DNA of 64,000 nucleotides from JANQPX01 sp039197065 (GTDB lineage: Bacteria > Pseudomonadota > Alphaproteobacteria > Geminicoccales > Geminicoccaceae), in the NCBI GenBank assembly GCA_039197065.1, contig JBCCUL010000039.1, positions 1 through 64,000 on the forward strand, written 5' to 3'. This document shows, piece after piece, positions 25,688 through 34,457 of the stretch (the stretch's first letter is position 1; the number at the start of each line of letters is the position of its first letter). A program made the translations under genes and the position numbers. The notes under the pieces were generated by a model. That model saw only the letters and a list, made by a program, of their open reading frames with translations, searched no databases and was not told where the DNA came from.

Positions 25688-26827
25688 TCAGCCCTGGCCT
25701 AAGACCGTAATGCGCTGGCCGGCGACGAGACGATTGTCGCCGCCGACGATGATCTGATCGCCTTCGAGAAAGCTGCCGCGGACAAACGCCTGCTCGCCCT
25801 CGACATGGAGGATCTCGACCGCTTCGCGCCGCGCAACCATGGCGTCGGCGTCCTCTGCTGTCGTCATCAGCGACCAAAGGCCGTTCTGCGCCTCTGAAAG
25901 CGCTGCGAGCGGCACCCAGGTTCCTTCAGTGGAGACGTCACGGCCGATCGCGAGCTCGACCATGTCACCGAAGGCCAGGCCTTGAACATCCTCGACGATG
26001 AGCAAGGCCGGCACCGTGCGCGTCGCCATGGTGAGGTCGGGACGAAGCGAGATAAGCTTAGCATCGAGTTGGCGATCGCCTGCGGTCAGCGGCATGACGA
26101 TGCCCGGCTCCAGCCCCTGCGCTGCCTCAGGCGCGATACCGATCCTTACCTGCGCGCCGCCCGCCTCCATCAGCCGAACCACCGGCACGCCGGCGCTGAC
26201 GATGCGGCCCTGGTCCAAAAATCGGTCGGCGACGATGGCATCGAAGGGGGCTTTGATCTCCGACTTGGCGATGTCGATGTCGACCGCCAGGAGCGCCGCA
26301 TCGATCGAGGCGATCGCAGCCTCCAAGGCTTTGGCGTTCAACCTCGCCTCGTCGAAGCGTTGGGTCGAGGCGAAGCCTTTGTCACTGAGATCCGCCTGGC
26401 GTTCGGTGGTGAGACGGGCAAGCTCGAGCTCGGCTTCGGCACGCTGCCGATCGGCGACCAAGCCTGCGCGCCGGGCGCGGAGCTGGTCCTGATCGAGTAC
26501 GGCGATCACCTGCCCCTCGACGACCGGGTCCCCTTCCTCCACCAGGACATCGGTCACAAGGCCGGATCGTTCGAAGGCCACTGGCGTCTCCCGCCTTGGC
26601 TCCAACCGTCCAGCGAAACGCTGCTCGACGCGATAGCCTTCCTTGAGTGCGATCGTCATCGTCGCGACCGGCAAGGGCGGCGTCGCGTCTGCCGAGACCT
26701 TGGCATCCGCCCGCCAATGCAGGGTCGCGATGCCGGCGGCCATGGCGCCAACCAGGAAAACGGCGACCAAGGCCTGAGCGCAATAGCCGGCGAGCCGTCG
26801 TACCAGGGAGCGTTGCGATCCGGACAT
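25688..26827 (-). CDS. RND efflux periplasmic adaptor (membrane fusion protein)
   Basis: About 379 residues. An N-terminal membrane anchor (VAVFLVGAMAAGIATLHW) is followed by a barrel-sandwich half (VLVEEGDPVVEGQVIAVLDQ), a helical hairpin and the second half (ADRFLDQGRIVSAGVPVVRL), the AcrA/MexA layout. Start at 26827 is supported by GAGGA 5 nt upstream. It precedes the pump gene by 11 bp and is probably co-transcribed with it. Two palindromic operators lie 19 bp upstream, divergent from a TetR gene. Confidence 0.92.
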   Translation of the reverse strand: MSGSQRSLVRRLAGYCAQALVAVFLVGAMAAGIATLHWRADAKVSADATPPLPVATMTIALKEGYRVEQRFAGRLEPRRETPVAFERSGLVTDVLVEEGDPVVEGQVIAVLDQDQLRARRAGLVADRQRAEAELELARLTTERQADLSDKGFASTQRFDEARLNAKALEAAIASIDAALLAVDIDIAKSEIKAPFDAIVADRFLDQGRIVSAGVPVVRLMEAGGAQVRIGIAPEAAQGLEPGIVMPLTAGDRQLDAKLISLRPDLTMATRTVPALLIVEDVQGLAFGDMVELAIGRDVSTEGTWVPLAALSEAQNGLWSLMTTAEDADAMVARREAVEILHVEGEQAFVRGSFLEGDQIIVGGDNRLVAGQRITVLGQG

Positions 26828-26845
26828 GGTGTTCCTCACCATTGA

Positions 26846-26883
26846 ATGTTACGACCGATAACATATGTTAGTTACGCTAACAT
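26846..26883. promoter_or_regulatory. Two abutting palindromic operators between the RND operon and tetR
   Basis: ATGTTA-N7-TAACAT occurs twice with no gap: 26846-26864 and 26865-26883, centres 19 bp apart. Both 19-bp sites have perfect 6-bp arms and identical spacing. They begin 18 bp before the adaptor start and 64 bp before the TetR start. Sites of this form and place are what a TetR repressor of a divergent efflux operon uses. Confidence 0.82.
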
Positions 26884-26897
26884 TCTAGACCCGGATC

Positions 26898-26910
26898 ACA
26901 GAAATTCTGT
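26898..26910. promoter_or_regulatory. Perfect 13-bp palindrome upstream of tetR
   Basis: ACAGAAATTCTGT (6-1-6) lies 36 bp before the TetR start and differs in sequence from the ATGTTA/TAACAT sites. It could bind a second regulator or be part of the tetR promoter; I cannot tell. Confidence 0.35.
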
Positions 26911-26946
26911 ATCATCGGTCACATTATCGATGATGGGAGTTCCCGA

Positions 26947-27567
26947 ATGGCCAAAGCGGCCGCGGAAAAGCGAGAGCGTTACCATCATGGTCAGCTGCGA
27001 GAGGCGCTGATCGATGCGGCGCATCAGCTAATCAACGCCCATGGCCCGGAAGGCTTCAGCCTCGCCGAGGCTTGTCGGCTCGCCGGCGTCTCGACAGCCG
27101 CGCCCTATCGGCATTTCGCCGATCGCGGCGCCCTGGTCGAGGCGGTCGCTTCGGAAGGTTTCGGCTGGCTTCGGGAACGCACTGAGGCTGCGCGGGATCA
27201 GCATCGGCTGGGATCGGTTGAGAGCATCGTTGCGATGGGCAAGGCTTATGTGGCGTTCGCTGCCGACGAGCCTGCCGTGTTCAAGCTGATGTTCGGCCGT
27301 CATCCCGATGTGCAGCCTGAGGGTGAGGCCCATATCGAAGGCACCCCCTGCTTTCAGGTTCTGCTGGATGCTGTCGACGCCTGGATCGAGCGCTCAGGCG
27401 CCGAAGTCGACCACACGCTCGACGTGGCACTTCCCCTTTGGACCATCGTCCACGGCACCGCCTACCTCTTGATCGACCACGATTTCGATGCTGTGGCGCC
27501 GGGCACGGATACGGACCGACTAGTCGAACGCTCGACTGCCGCCTTCCTTAAAGGGATATCTGGGTAA
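26947..27567 (+). CDS. TetR-family repressor of the RND efflux operon
   Basis: A 206-residue TetR regulator. The N-terminal domain holds HHGQLREALIDAAHQLI and the helix-turn-helix SLAEACRLAGVSTAAPYRHF (about residues 38-57). The C-terminal ligand domain (PAVFKLMFGRHPDV, DVALPLWTIVHGTAYLL) belongs to the WHG type. It is transcribed away from the adaptor-pump operon across a region with two matched palindromes, so local repression relieved by a pump substrate is the natural model. The 224 bp downstream show nothing recognisable. Confidence 0.92.
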   Translation: MAKAAAEKRERYHHGQLREALIDAAHQLINAHGPEGFSLAEACRLAGVSTAAPYRHFADRGALVEAVASEGFGWLRERTEAARDQHRLGSVESIVAMGKAYVAFAADEPAVFKLMFGRHPDVQPEGEAHIEGTPCFQVLLDAVDAWIERSGAEVDHTLDVALPLWTIVHGTAYLLIDHDFDAVAPGTDTDRLVERSTAAFLKGISG

Positions 27568-27791
27568 CTCCCACGCATCGCTTGGCGTTCCGAAACAGAT
27601 CATTCCTATCAAGGCGTTTCAATCTCCGAAGCTTGGAAGATCCGCCAACCGCTCCTTCCGGACACTCGGCCAACGAGTCCCAAAGCAGGAAAGGTGGTAT
27701 CTGAAGCGCTCAAAAATGAAAGAGTTCTGAACGTTTCACGACCCGGGTCGGCCTGGCGGCCAGGACTCAGATTTGGACCGAAGATGAGCGA

Positions 27792-28397
27792 TCACATAGA
27801 ACCTTTCTGCAGAGGGCTCGATCCGACCGACATCGCCATATCAGTCAGCATATCCGCAACCTGTTCCGTTGATAGCGGCACGGACGAAGCGGTCACCGAA
27901 TAGCCCTCGAAGAAAGGCAGCAACAGACTTCTCAGTCGGTCCCGGACGTCTGGATCCGCGGCCCGGCCCAGCACAAAGTCCGCAATCAGTAGAGAGAAGG
28001 TCCGGTAATAGTCAGCCATATGATCTCGGATCGTCGGGTTCCGCGACGATATCGCCCAAAGCTCGCGGAAGATGCGGCACATGTCCGACAATTCGTCGCC
28101 ATGGCGGAGCCCGGTCAGGATCAACAGATGCGCCCGCTCATGCGGACTGGGTGCGGAGCTGTCCTCCGTCAGCCGTCTGACTTCCTCGGTGCATTCTTCA
28201 AAATATCGCGTGACCATCGCCTTCACCACGTCGTCACGGGACTTGAAGTAGTACTGCACATTGCTCAGCCGCATGCCCGTGCGTTCGGCGATCTTGCGCA
28301 TGGTGAGACCGGCGTCACCCGTCTCTCTCAGCAGGTCGAGCGCATTTTCAAGGATCAAGCATTCCTTGGAAGATCGCTGCGCAGCGCCGTCCGTCAT
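27792..28397 (-). CDS. TetR-family regulator divergent from the haloalkane dehalogenase
   Basis: A 201-residue TetR regulator with helix-turn-helix LTMRKIAERTGMRLSNVQYY near residues 35-54, and a helical C-terminal ligand domain. It is transcribed divergently from the dehalogenase gene. The 111-bp spacer holds a 13-bp perfect inverted repeat, a probable operator. By analogy with haloalkane-responsive TetR-type repressors such as DhaR it may sense the dehalogenase substrate, but sequence similarity to DhaR itself was not checked. Confidence 0.9.
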   Translation of the reverse strand: MTDGAAQRSSKECLILENALDLLRETGDAGLTMRKIAERTGMRLSNVQYYFKSRDDVVKAMVTRYFEECTEEVRRLTEDSSAPSPHERAHLLILTGLRHGDELSDMCRIFRELWAISSRNPTIRDHMADYYRTFSLLIADFVLGRAADPDVRDRLRSLLLPFFEGYSVTASSVPLSTEQVADMLTDMAMSVGSSPLQKGSM

Positions 28398-28448
28398 CGC
28401 GCTCCTTTCGTTTTCACCGGCTGGTCGACTGTAAAGACTTGACGCTCC

Positions 28449-28485
28449 AGGTCAAGCGACCTAACTTTATTTGGTCGCTTGACCT
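28449..28485. promoter_or_regulatory. 13-bp inverted repeat, probable TetR operator for the dehalogenase
   Basis: AGGTCAAGCGACC (28449-28461) and GGTCGCTTGACCT (28473-28485) are exact reverse complements with an 11-bp AT-rich spacer. A further half-site CTTGAC at 28438-28443 pairs with GTCAAG at 28451-28456. The repeat ends 23 bp before the dehalogenase start and lies 51 bp from the TetR start. Confidence 0.78.
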
Positions 28486-28508
28486 AATTTCTAACCGACG
28501 GACCCGAC

Positions 28509-29417
28509 ATGATGGACGCTCTACGCACGCCAGATGACCGCTTCCGAGACCTGCCCGGTTTCGACTTCGCCCCGCACTACGTTGACAGCCTGCCGGGATA
28601 TGAAGGCCTGAGGGGCCACTATCTTGATGAAGGCGATCCCACTTCAGACGACGTGTTCCTCTGTCTGCATGGTGAGCCCAGCTGGAGTTATCTCTATCGC
28701 AAGATGATCCCGGTCTTCGCGGCCGCCGGCATCCGTGTAATCGCGCCGGACTGGCTGGGGTTCGGGCGCTCGGACAAGCCGGTCGAGGATGCCGTCTACT
28801 CTTTCGATTTCCACCGGGACTACATGCTCGCCTTCATCCGGCATCTGGACCTTCGGAACATTACCTTGGTTTGCCAGGACTGGGGCGGCGTGCTGGGCCT
28901 GACCCTGCCGATGGAGATGCCGGACCGTTTCAAGCGTCTCTTGATCATGAACACAGGTCTGATGGCAGGCCCGGTCAACAGCCCGGCCTTCGAAGAATGG
29001 AAGGCTGACATCGTCGGCAATCCCGATGTGCCGGTCGAGTTCGTCATGCAGAAGAACGAGCCGGTTATCAATGACGCCGAGGCTTCGGCCTATGCAGCCC
29101 CCTTTCCGGATCAGCGTTACAAGGCCGGCGTGCGCATGTTCCCGAAGCTGATCGCCAAGACCACGGACGCGCCGGGTGTCGCTATCTCTCAACGTGCTGC
29201 GCAGTTCTGGTCCGAGCAGTGGGCGGGAGACAGCTTCATGGCGATCGGCATGCAGGACAAGATGCTGGGGCCTGACGTCATGAACTACATGCGCACCGTG
29301 ATCCGAGGTTGCCCGGAGCCCTTAGAGATCGCGAACGGCGGCCACTTCGTCCAGGAGTCCGGCGGTGCATTGATCGCTGAGAAAGCGTTGGCGCATTTTG
29401 GCCTGACACGGTCGTAA
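28509..29417 (+). CDS. Haloalkane dehalogenase (alpha/beta-hydrolase, HLD-I like)
   Basis: A 302-residue alpha/beta hydrolase. The oxyanion segment is HGEPSWSYLYRKM (from residue 54). The nucleophile elbow VCQDWGG puts Asp124 where serine sits in esterases, with halide-binding Trp125 next to it. A second candidate halide Trp is at 164, the acid is Asp250 (IGMQDKMLGP) and the base His279 (NGGHFVQE). This fits cleavage of a carbon-halogen bond to alcohol, halide and proton; members usually act in the cytoplasm. The acid position after the cap and the length resemble subfamily I (DhlA). Start is one of two adjacent ATGs (28509, 28512). Confidence 0.9.
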   Translation: MMDALRTPDDRFRDLPGFDFAPHYVDSLPGYEGLRGHYLDEGDPTSDDVFLCLHGEPSWSYLYRKMIPVFAAAGIRVIAPDWLGFGRSDKPVEDAVYSFDFHRDYMLAFIRHLDLRNITLVCQDWGGVLGLTLPMEMPDRFKRLLIMNTGLMAGPVNSPAFEEWKADIVGNPDVPVEFVMQKNEPVINDAEASAYAAPFPDQRYKAGVRMFPKLIAKTTDAPGVAISQRAAQFWSEQWAGDSFMAIGMQDKMLGPDVMNYMRTVIRGCPEPLEIANGGHFVQESGGALIAEKALAHFGLTRS

Positions 29418-29431
29418 GGCATGGCGAGCGA

Positions 29432-29581
29432 ATGAAGATCCTGCATCTGGTTTTTCATCCCGACCCAACATCGTCACGCGTCTACGGGGTATGACGCGAA
29501 CAGATTGAGGCCAGTGGCAAGGTCTCGCTATCGCGTGATCTCCATGCCGAGTGTCCCGACTTCCGGATCGATGCCGCCTGA
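29432..29581 (+). pseudogene. Remnant of a flavodoxin-fold NAD(P)H:quinone oxidoreductase
   Basis: An ATG 15 bp after the dehalogenase stop opens MKILHLVFHPDPTSSRV, then a TGA at codon 21 (29492). The same frame continues REQIEASGKVSLSRDLHAEC and PDFRIDAA to a second TGA (29579). Both pieces match the start of MdaB/NQO-type proteins (HP-N/D...SRV, then RDLYA..PDF.ID). The rest of the roughly 190-residue protein is not found before the GntR gene at 29694, so it is broken and truncated. Confidence 0.6.
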
Positions 29582-29693
29582 TTGGCATCGATATCGCGCA
29601 GAACGCGTTTTGAGAGAAACCATGGCGCTGAACCAAACTCAATGGATCAACGATCATCCAGGAGCACGTTCTTGCCGAGCTTAGCTGTGCTCC

Positions 29694-30392
29694 TTACGAC
29701 GTCACCTCGCGGCGATATGGGGGTATCGTGGGGAGAACGCGGCTGCTGACCGAGCGCAGATGCTCATGCATGCGACGCGCAGCGCCCTCGTCGTCCCGGG
29801 CCTCGATCGCCTGAAGGATCGCGTCATGCTCGCCGAAGCTGTGGTGGTCGGGCTTCGGTCCCTTGGTCGTTCGCGCCTGTTCCCAGACGACCGAGCGGCG
29901 CACGATGTTGAATGTGTCGAACAGATAGAGCAGCACCTTGTTGTGGGTCGCTTTGGCGATGGCGTCGTGGAAATGATTGTCCCAGGCCTCGTAGCTTCGC
30001 CACTCCTCGGCGGCCCGGCAGCGCCGATTGCAGTCGCGGATTTTCGCGAAGTCCTGAGCTGTTCCATCACGTGCGGCCAGCCTCGCCAGCTCCGGCTCGA
30101 TTGCGAGTCGCGCGTCCATCATCATCGCGGGATTGGCGACCTGTCGAAGAAAATCGACGTCGCCGAGATTGTGCACGGGCCGAGCACCGACAAACGTGCC
30201 GCGGCCGACATGCCGCCAGATCAGCCCATCATCCTCCATCCTGGCGAGGGCTTTGCGCAAGTCGCTTCGGGACACGCCGAGCAAGGAACAGAAGGTCCGC
30301 TCCGACGGCAGCTTCTGATAATGCCCTAGCCCGTTCTCGTCGATGAAGTGTTTGATCTGATCGACGACGCGTTCATTGACATTCCTCTCCAT
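29694..30392 (-). CDS. FadR/GntR-family transcriptional regulator
   Basis: A 232-residue regulator beginning MERNVNERVVDQIKHFI. The winged helix is at LPSERTFCSLLGVSRSDLRK and an FCD domain contains EAWDNHFHDAIAKATHNKVL. I placed the start at 30392, where AGGG lies 6 nt upstream; the frame is open to 30440, but those codons do not resemble the family. It is divergent from the FAH/ABC/dehydrogenase operon at 30639-36234 and probably controls it. In the spacer, TTGGTTTCACCCAA (30513-30526) loosely resembles FadR-type sites. Confidence 0.9.
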   Translation of the reverse strand: MERNVNERVVDQIKHFIDENGLGHYQKLPSERTFCSLLGVSRSDLRKALARMEDDGLIWRHVGRGTFVGARPVHNLGDVDFLRQVANPAMMMDARLAIEPELARLAARDGTAQDFAKIRDCNRRCRAAEEWRSYEAWDNHFHDAIAKATHNKVLLYLFDTFNIVRRSVVWEQARTTKGPKPDHHSFGEHDAILQAIEARDDEGAARRMHEHLRSVSSRVLPTIPPYRREVTS

Positions 30393-30638
30393 CGCAGACC
30401 CTGTTCCCATCGATGAAGAAACATAAGACAGACCATCCATTTATTAAGATCTGACAGGATGTTATCTGCTATTTAAGACTAGCGTATCCAGCATCGAAAA
30501 TCAATTTCGACATTGGTTTCACCCAACGCCGAGCTTTCGGCGCATGATGGCTGAAGACGAAAGCCGGCCGAAGAATAAGACCGCCTCGAAGGCGGCGAAC
30601 AATCAGACCGGCCCGGTGTCGGAGCTTAGGGAGGCTTC

Positions 30639-31592
30639 ATGCGACTTGCGACGATCGAAGGGAAAGAGCGCCCAGAGGCGGCGGTGATCCTGGAGGATGG
30701 ATCGGCCCTGCCGCTTTCGCGCGCGGCCGAGGCGTTGAGCGGTCAGCTGCAGCCGGGGCTGAAAGCGGCCCTTGCGAGCGGCGATCTGCAGACGCTGATC
30801 GAGGCAGCACCATCGCCACGCGATCTCGCAACGACGATCGACGCGGCTCTGGACGATGGACGGCTTGCCGATGCCATCGAACCGGCCGCGTCGATCAAAC
30901 TCCTGGCTCCCCTGCCCCACCCCCGAAAGAACGTCTTTTGCGTCGGCCGCAACTATCTCGAGCATATCGCCGAGGGGGAGCGCGCGCAGAACAAGACCAT
31001 CGGCGTCACCGAGCATCCCGTCTTTTTCACCAAGCCGCGAACGGCGGTCGTCGGTCCGGGTGCTTCTGTACCGATTTTCCCTCACGTGTCGGAAAACATC
31101 GACTACGAGGTCGAGCTCGCCGTGGTGATCGGCAAGCCCGGCCGGGACATTGCGCCGTCCGAGGCGATGGAGCACGTCTTCGGCTACACGATCCTGAACG
31201 ACGTCACCGCCCGGGACGTGCAACGCCGACATGGCGGGCAATATTTCAAGGGCAAATCGCTGGACGGTTCCTGTCCGCTCGGGCCGATCATCGTCACGGC
31301 TGACGAGCTTGCCGATCCCACCCGCCTCGGCATTCGTCTCAGCGTCAATGGCGAGATGCGCCAGGACGGCATCACCGCCGATATGATTTTCGACATCCCC
31401 GCCCTGATCGCTTCGCTGTCCGAAGGTCTCACTCTGGAGCCCGGCGACATCATCGCTACGGGCACGCCGTCCGGCGTCGGCTACGCGATGGACCCGCCGG
31501 TATTTCTGAAGGACGGCGATGTGGTGATCTGCGAGATCGACGGGATCGGCAGGTTGGAGAACCCGGTGCAGGCCGTAACGTCGGGAGCGTAG
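30639..31592 (+). CDS. Fumarylacetoacetate hydrolase-family protein
   Basis: A 317-residue FAH-fold enzyme with GGGAGG just upstream of the ATG. A variable N-terminal domain of about 85 residues precedes the catalytic part, which starts KNVFCVGRNYLEHIAEGE. Metal ligands lie in the NIDYEVELAVVIG region; TVTARDVQRRH-like and TGTPSGVGYAM segments complete the site. The family hydrolyses or hydrates 2-oxo-enoates and acylpyruvates, or decarboxylates oxaloacetate-like compounds. It is the first gene of a plus-strand operon with an ABC importer, an Ldh2-type dehydrogenase and a second FAH gene. Confidence 0.9.
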   Translation: MRLATIEGKERPEAAVILEDGSALPLSRAAEALSGQLQPGLKAALASGDLQTLIEAAPSPRDLATTIDAALDDGRLADAIEPAASIKLLAPLPHPRKNVFCVGRNYLEHIAEGERAQNKTIGVTEHPVFFTKPRTAVVGPGASVPIFPHVSENIDYEVELAVVIGKPGRDIAPSEAMEHVFGYTILNDVTARDVQRRHGGQYFKGKSLDGSCPLGPIIVTADELADPTRLGIRLSVNGEMRQDGITADMIFDIPALIASLSEGLTLEPGDIIATGTPSGVGYAMDPPVFLKDGDVVICEIDGIGRLENPVQAVTSGA

Positions 31593-31666
31593 CTTCTAGC
31601 CCAGATCGAACAGGCATCAGCACCCTGTCCGTGACAATCAACGAGCTGACAACAGGGAGACATGAC

Positions 31667-32719
31667 ATGATTATTGACAAGCATCCCACCAACCGGCGTT
31701 CCGCCATGGCGATCGGCGCAATCGCTGCGCTGGCCGCCATCGTCGCACTGCCCGCGACAGGCCCGGCGTCCGCCCAGGATCTCGAACAGATCACCTTTGC
31801 CCAGCCGAGCCCATCGGCGATCAACTCCTATCCCGTGTTCGTGGCGATCGGCGAGGGTTATTTCGCCGACGAAGGATTGGAGGTCACGGTCGAGGCGGTC
31901 AACGGCTCTGCCGCGGTGCTGCAGGCCATGTCCGCAGGCCAGGCCCACTTCGGACGTCCGGGGCCAGCACCGGTTCTCGGCGCGCGCTCCCGCGGCGTGG
32001 ATGCGGTCTTCATCTACAATGTCGCCGCGCGTACCAATTTCGGCATCGTGGTCGCCGAGGACAGCGAGTATCAGGCCATCGAGGATCTGAAGGGTACGGT
32101 GGTCGGCACCGGCACGGCGGATGGCGCCGAGGTCGGTTTCGCAAGGAACGTCCTGACCGGCTCCGGCATGTCCGAGGGGACGGACTACGAGTTCCTGACC
32201 GTCGGTGACGGCGGCCCGGCGACCGCTGCCTTCACCCGAGGCGACATCTCAGCCTATTCGGCCTCCGTCGCCGATGCCGCGATCCTGACCCAGCGCGGTC
32301 TTCCCGTGCGCGACATCACGCCGGACGAGTTCCAGAAATTCTTCGGCAATGGCCTCGCCACCATGGGCGACACGATCAAGGACAATCCGGAGCTGGTGGA
32401 AAAATTCATTCGCGCCTTCATGCGCGGCCACGCCTTTGCCCTTGATGACGCCAACCGGGAAACCGTGCTCGCTCACCTCGCGGCAGGCAATCCGCAGGAA
32501 GGCGAGGACGCCGCCTTCCAGTCCGCTCTGTTCGATGCGGTGCGCGCCAAGACCATTCCGGTCGACATGTCGAACGGCCTTGGCTACCTGCCGCACGAGA
32601 TCTGGGAGGAGTGGCAGACCAGCATGGTCGAAGGCGGCGACCTCGAAGCTCCGCTTGACGATCTGAGCGCGGCCTACACCAACGACTTCTCGGCCGCCGC
32701 GCATGAAAGCCTGAACTAG
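31667..32719 (+). CDS. NMT1/SsuA-type ABC importer substrate-binding protein
   Basis: Periplasmic binding protein of about 350 residues in the NMT1/THI5/SsuA/TauA family. Start at 31667 has AGGGAG 7 nt upstream. Residues 1-38 form a signal peptide ending GPASAQ. The mature start SYPVFVAIGEGYFADEGLEV and GSAAVLQAMSAGQAHFG are diagnostic. Such proteins carry sulfonates, nitrate, thiamine precursors or aromatic acids; the FAH and dehydrogenase neighbours favour an organic acid. Its TAG stop overlaps the next gene's GTG start. Confidence 0.9.
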   Translation: MIIDKHPTNRRSAMAIGAIAALAAIVALPATGPASAQDLEQITFAQPSPSAINSYPVFVAIGEGYFADEGLEVTVEAVNGSAAVLQAMSAGQAHFGRPGPAPVLGARSRGVDAVFIYNVAARTNFGIVVAEDSEYQAIEDLKGTVVGTGTADGAEVGFARNVLTGSGMSEGTDYEFLTVGDGGPATAAFTRGDISAYSASVADAAILTQRGLPVRDITPDEFQKFFGNGLATMGDTIKDNPELVEKFIRAFMRGHAFALDDANRETVLAHLAAGNPQEGEDAAFQSALFDAVRAKTIPVDMSNGLGYLPHEIWEEWQTSMVEGGDLEAPLDDLSAAYTNDFSAAAHESLN

Positions 32720-33543
32720 TGGAACCCGCCGCAGTCGCCGGGACGCCCGGATCGTGGACGTCAGAAGCTGGGACGGCCGAAACCGTCTATGCCTTGTCGG
32801 GTGTTGGCAAGACTTACGCCAGCAACGCCGTCGAGGCGCTTCGGGACATCACGCTTCGCCTCGACAAAGGCAGTTTTTCCTCGGTGATCGGGTCGAGCGG
32901 CTGCGGCAAGTCCACGTTACTGAAGATCATGGCGGGTTTGATCCCGCCCTCGAACGGGTCCGTCATGCTGTCCGGCCGGCCGGTCACCGGCACGCGCCGG
33001 GACATCGGCATGATGTTCCAGCAGGCGACACTTTTCCCCTGGCGGACGACCATCGAAAACGTGGTCCTGCCGATCGAGATCAGGGACGGGCGCCAGGCGG
33101 CGCGGGCCGCACATGACAAAGCGCGCGCCTTGCTGGAGCTGGTCGGCCTCAAGGGCTTCGAAGGCGTCTATCCGAACGAGCTTTCCGGCGGCATGGCGCA
33201 GCGCGCCGCGATCTGCCGGATGCTGGTGACGGACCCCGCCGTCCTCCTGCTGGACGAACCCTTCAGCGCCCTGGATGAGCTGTCCCGCGATTTCATGAAC
33301 ATGGAGCTGCAGCGCATCTGCAGGGAGAAAGAGGCCACGGCCTTCCTGGTCACCCATTCCATCCCTGAAGCTGTGATCCTATCCGATGTCGTCTATGTGC
33401 TTGCCCCCAGACCCGGCCGCATTGCCGAGGAGGTCGTGATCGATCTGCCGAGGCCGCGAACGCTCGACATGATCACAACCCCCAAATTTGGCAGCCTGGT
33501 CGAACGCATCCGCAACCGTCTTGAAGTGGAGGGTCCGCTTTGA
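32719..33543 (+). CDS. SsuB/TauB-type ABC importer ATPase
   Basis: A 274-residue ATPase with Walker A GSSGCGKST, Q-loop MFQQATLFPWRT, signature LSGGMAQRAAI and Walker B VLLLDEPFSAL. The PW motif after the Q-loop is typical of nitrate/sulfonate/taurine-type ATPases. The start is a GTG inside TAGTG, overlapping the stop of the binding-protein gene by one base, which indicates tight coupling. It is followed by a permease gene that overlaps its own stop. Confidence 0.93.
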   Translation: MEPAAVAGTPGSWTSEAGTAETVYALSGVGKTYASNAVEALRDITLRLDKGSFSSVIGSSGCGKSTLLKIMAGLIPPSNGSVMLSGRPVTGTRRDIGMMFQQATLFPWRTTIENVVLPIEIRDGRQAARAAHDKARALLELVGLKGFEGVYPNELSGGMAQRAAICRMLVTDPAVLLLDEPFSALDELSRDFMNMELQRICREKEATAFLVTHSIPEAVILSDVVYVLAPRPGRIAEEVVIDLPRPRTLDMITTPKFGSLVERIRNRLEVEGPL

Positions 33544-34454
33544 GTGATCTGGACACACATGCCCCTCCTCTTCCTGGCGACAACAGATCGGCTAAGGCCG
33601 GCGCAGCCGTGAACGAGGCCGACGTTTCGACTGCCGATACGGTATGGGTGGAAGAGGTCAGCTGGATCGACCGGGTGCCGCGCAGCGTTTCGATGCTGTT
33701 CGTGTTCGTCGTCTTCATCACCTTTTGGGAGCTGCTGACGCGCAGCGGCCTGGTCTCCGCCATCATCCTGCCCACACCTTGGGAAACGCTCGAGGACATG
33801 ATCTTCGTGGGCGGCAATCTCCTGAGCGGCGGCTACATGCTGGAGGCGCTTTGGATCACGGTCCTCGAAGTGATCTACGGCTTTCTGCTCGCGATCCTGA
33901 TCGGCTTTTCCCTCGGCGTTCTGGTGGGCGAGACCATCTTTGGCGAACGGGCGGTGATGCCCTATCTCGTGGCCATCGACACCATGCCCAAAGTGGCCTT
34001 CGCGCCGCTCTTCGTCGCCTGGCTCGGTTTCGGCATCTCGTCCAAGGTGGCGCTCGCCGCCTTTATCGCGACCTTTCCGATCGTGGTCGGTACCGCGGCC
34101 GGCCTGCACGCCGCGGACGAAAACGCGCGCATGCTGTTCAAGACCATGGGGGCGTCCCGCTGGCAGGCACTTTGGAAAATGAAGCTGCCGACAGGCCTGC
34201 CCCATATCTTCACCGGCCTCAAGATCGGCGCCGTCGGCGTCATGGCAGGGGCGATAACCGGTGAGTTCCTGGGCGGCGGCAAGGGCTTCGGCGAACTGAT
34301 CCGGGTGGCGGCATCGCAGCTCAACACGCCGCGCGTGTTCTCGCTCATCCTCTATCTCAGCCTCGTCGGCCTCGCCCTCTTCGCCCTGGTAGTCTGGGCC
34401 GAGCGCCGACTGGTGTTCTGGCACAAGGCCAGCCTCACCCGAGCGGGGGGCTGA
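33540..34454 (+). CDS. SsuC/TauC-type ABC importer permease
   Basis: A 304-residue permease with about six hydrophobic segments after a polar N-terminus of some 45 residues. The EAA-like loop MLFKTMGASRWQALWKMKLP and PTPWETLEDMIFVGG are typical of the SsuC family. The likely start is a TTG at 33540 overlapping the ATPase stop; an in-frame GTG at 33609 is an alternative. It completes the three-gene importer in this operon. Confidence 0.9.
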   Translation: MSDLDTHAPPLPGDNRSAKAGAAVNEADVSTADTVWVEEVSWIDRVPRSVSMLFVFVVFITFWELLTRSGLVSAIILPTPWETLEDMIFVGGNLLSGGYMLEALWITVLEVIYGFLLAILIGFSLGVLVGETIFGERAVMPYLVAIDTMPKVAFAPLFVAWLGFGISSKVALAAFIATFPIVVGTAAGLHAADENARMLFKTMGASRWQALWKMKLPTGLPHIFTGLKIGAVGVMAGAITGEFLGGGKGFGELIRVAASQLNTPRVFSLILYLSLVGLALFALVVWAERRLVFWHKASLTRAGG

Positions 34455-34457
34455 TCG

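Noticed and set aside
25677..25877. Upstream extension of the RND pump frame by 67 codons
   Set aside because: It overlaps the adaptor gene and is arginine-rich; AGGAGG before the ATGs at 25679/25676 marks the start.
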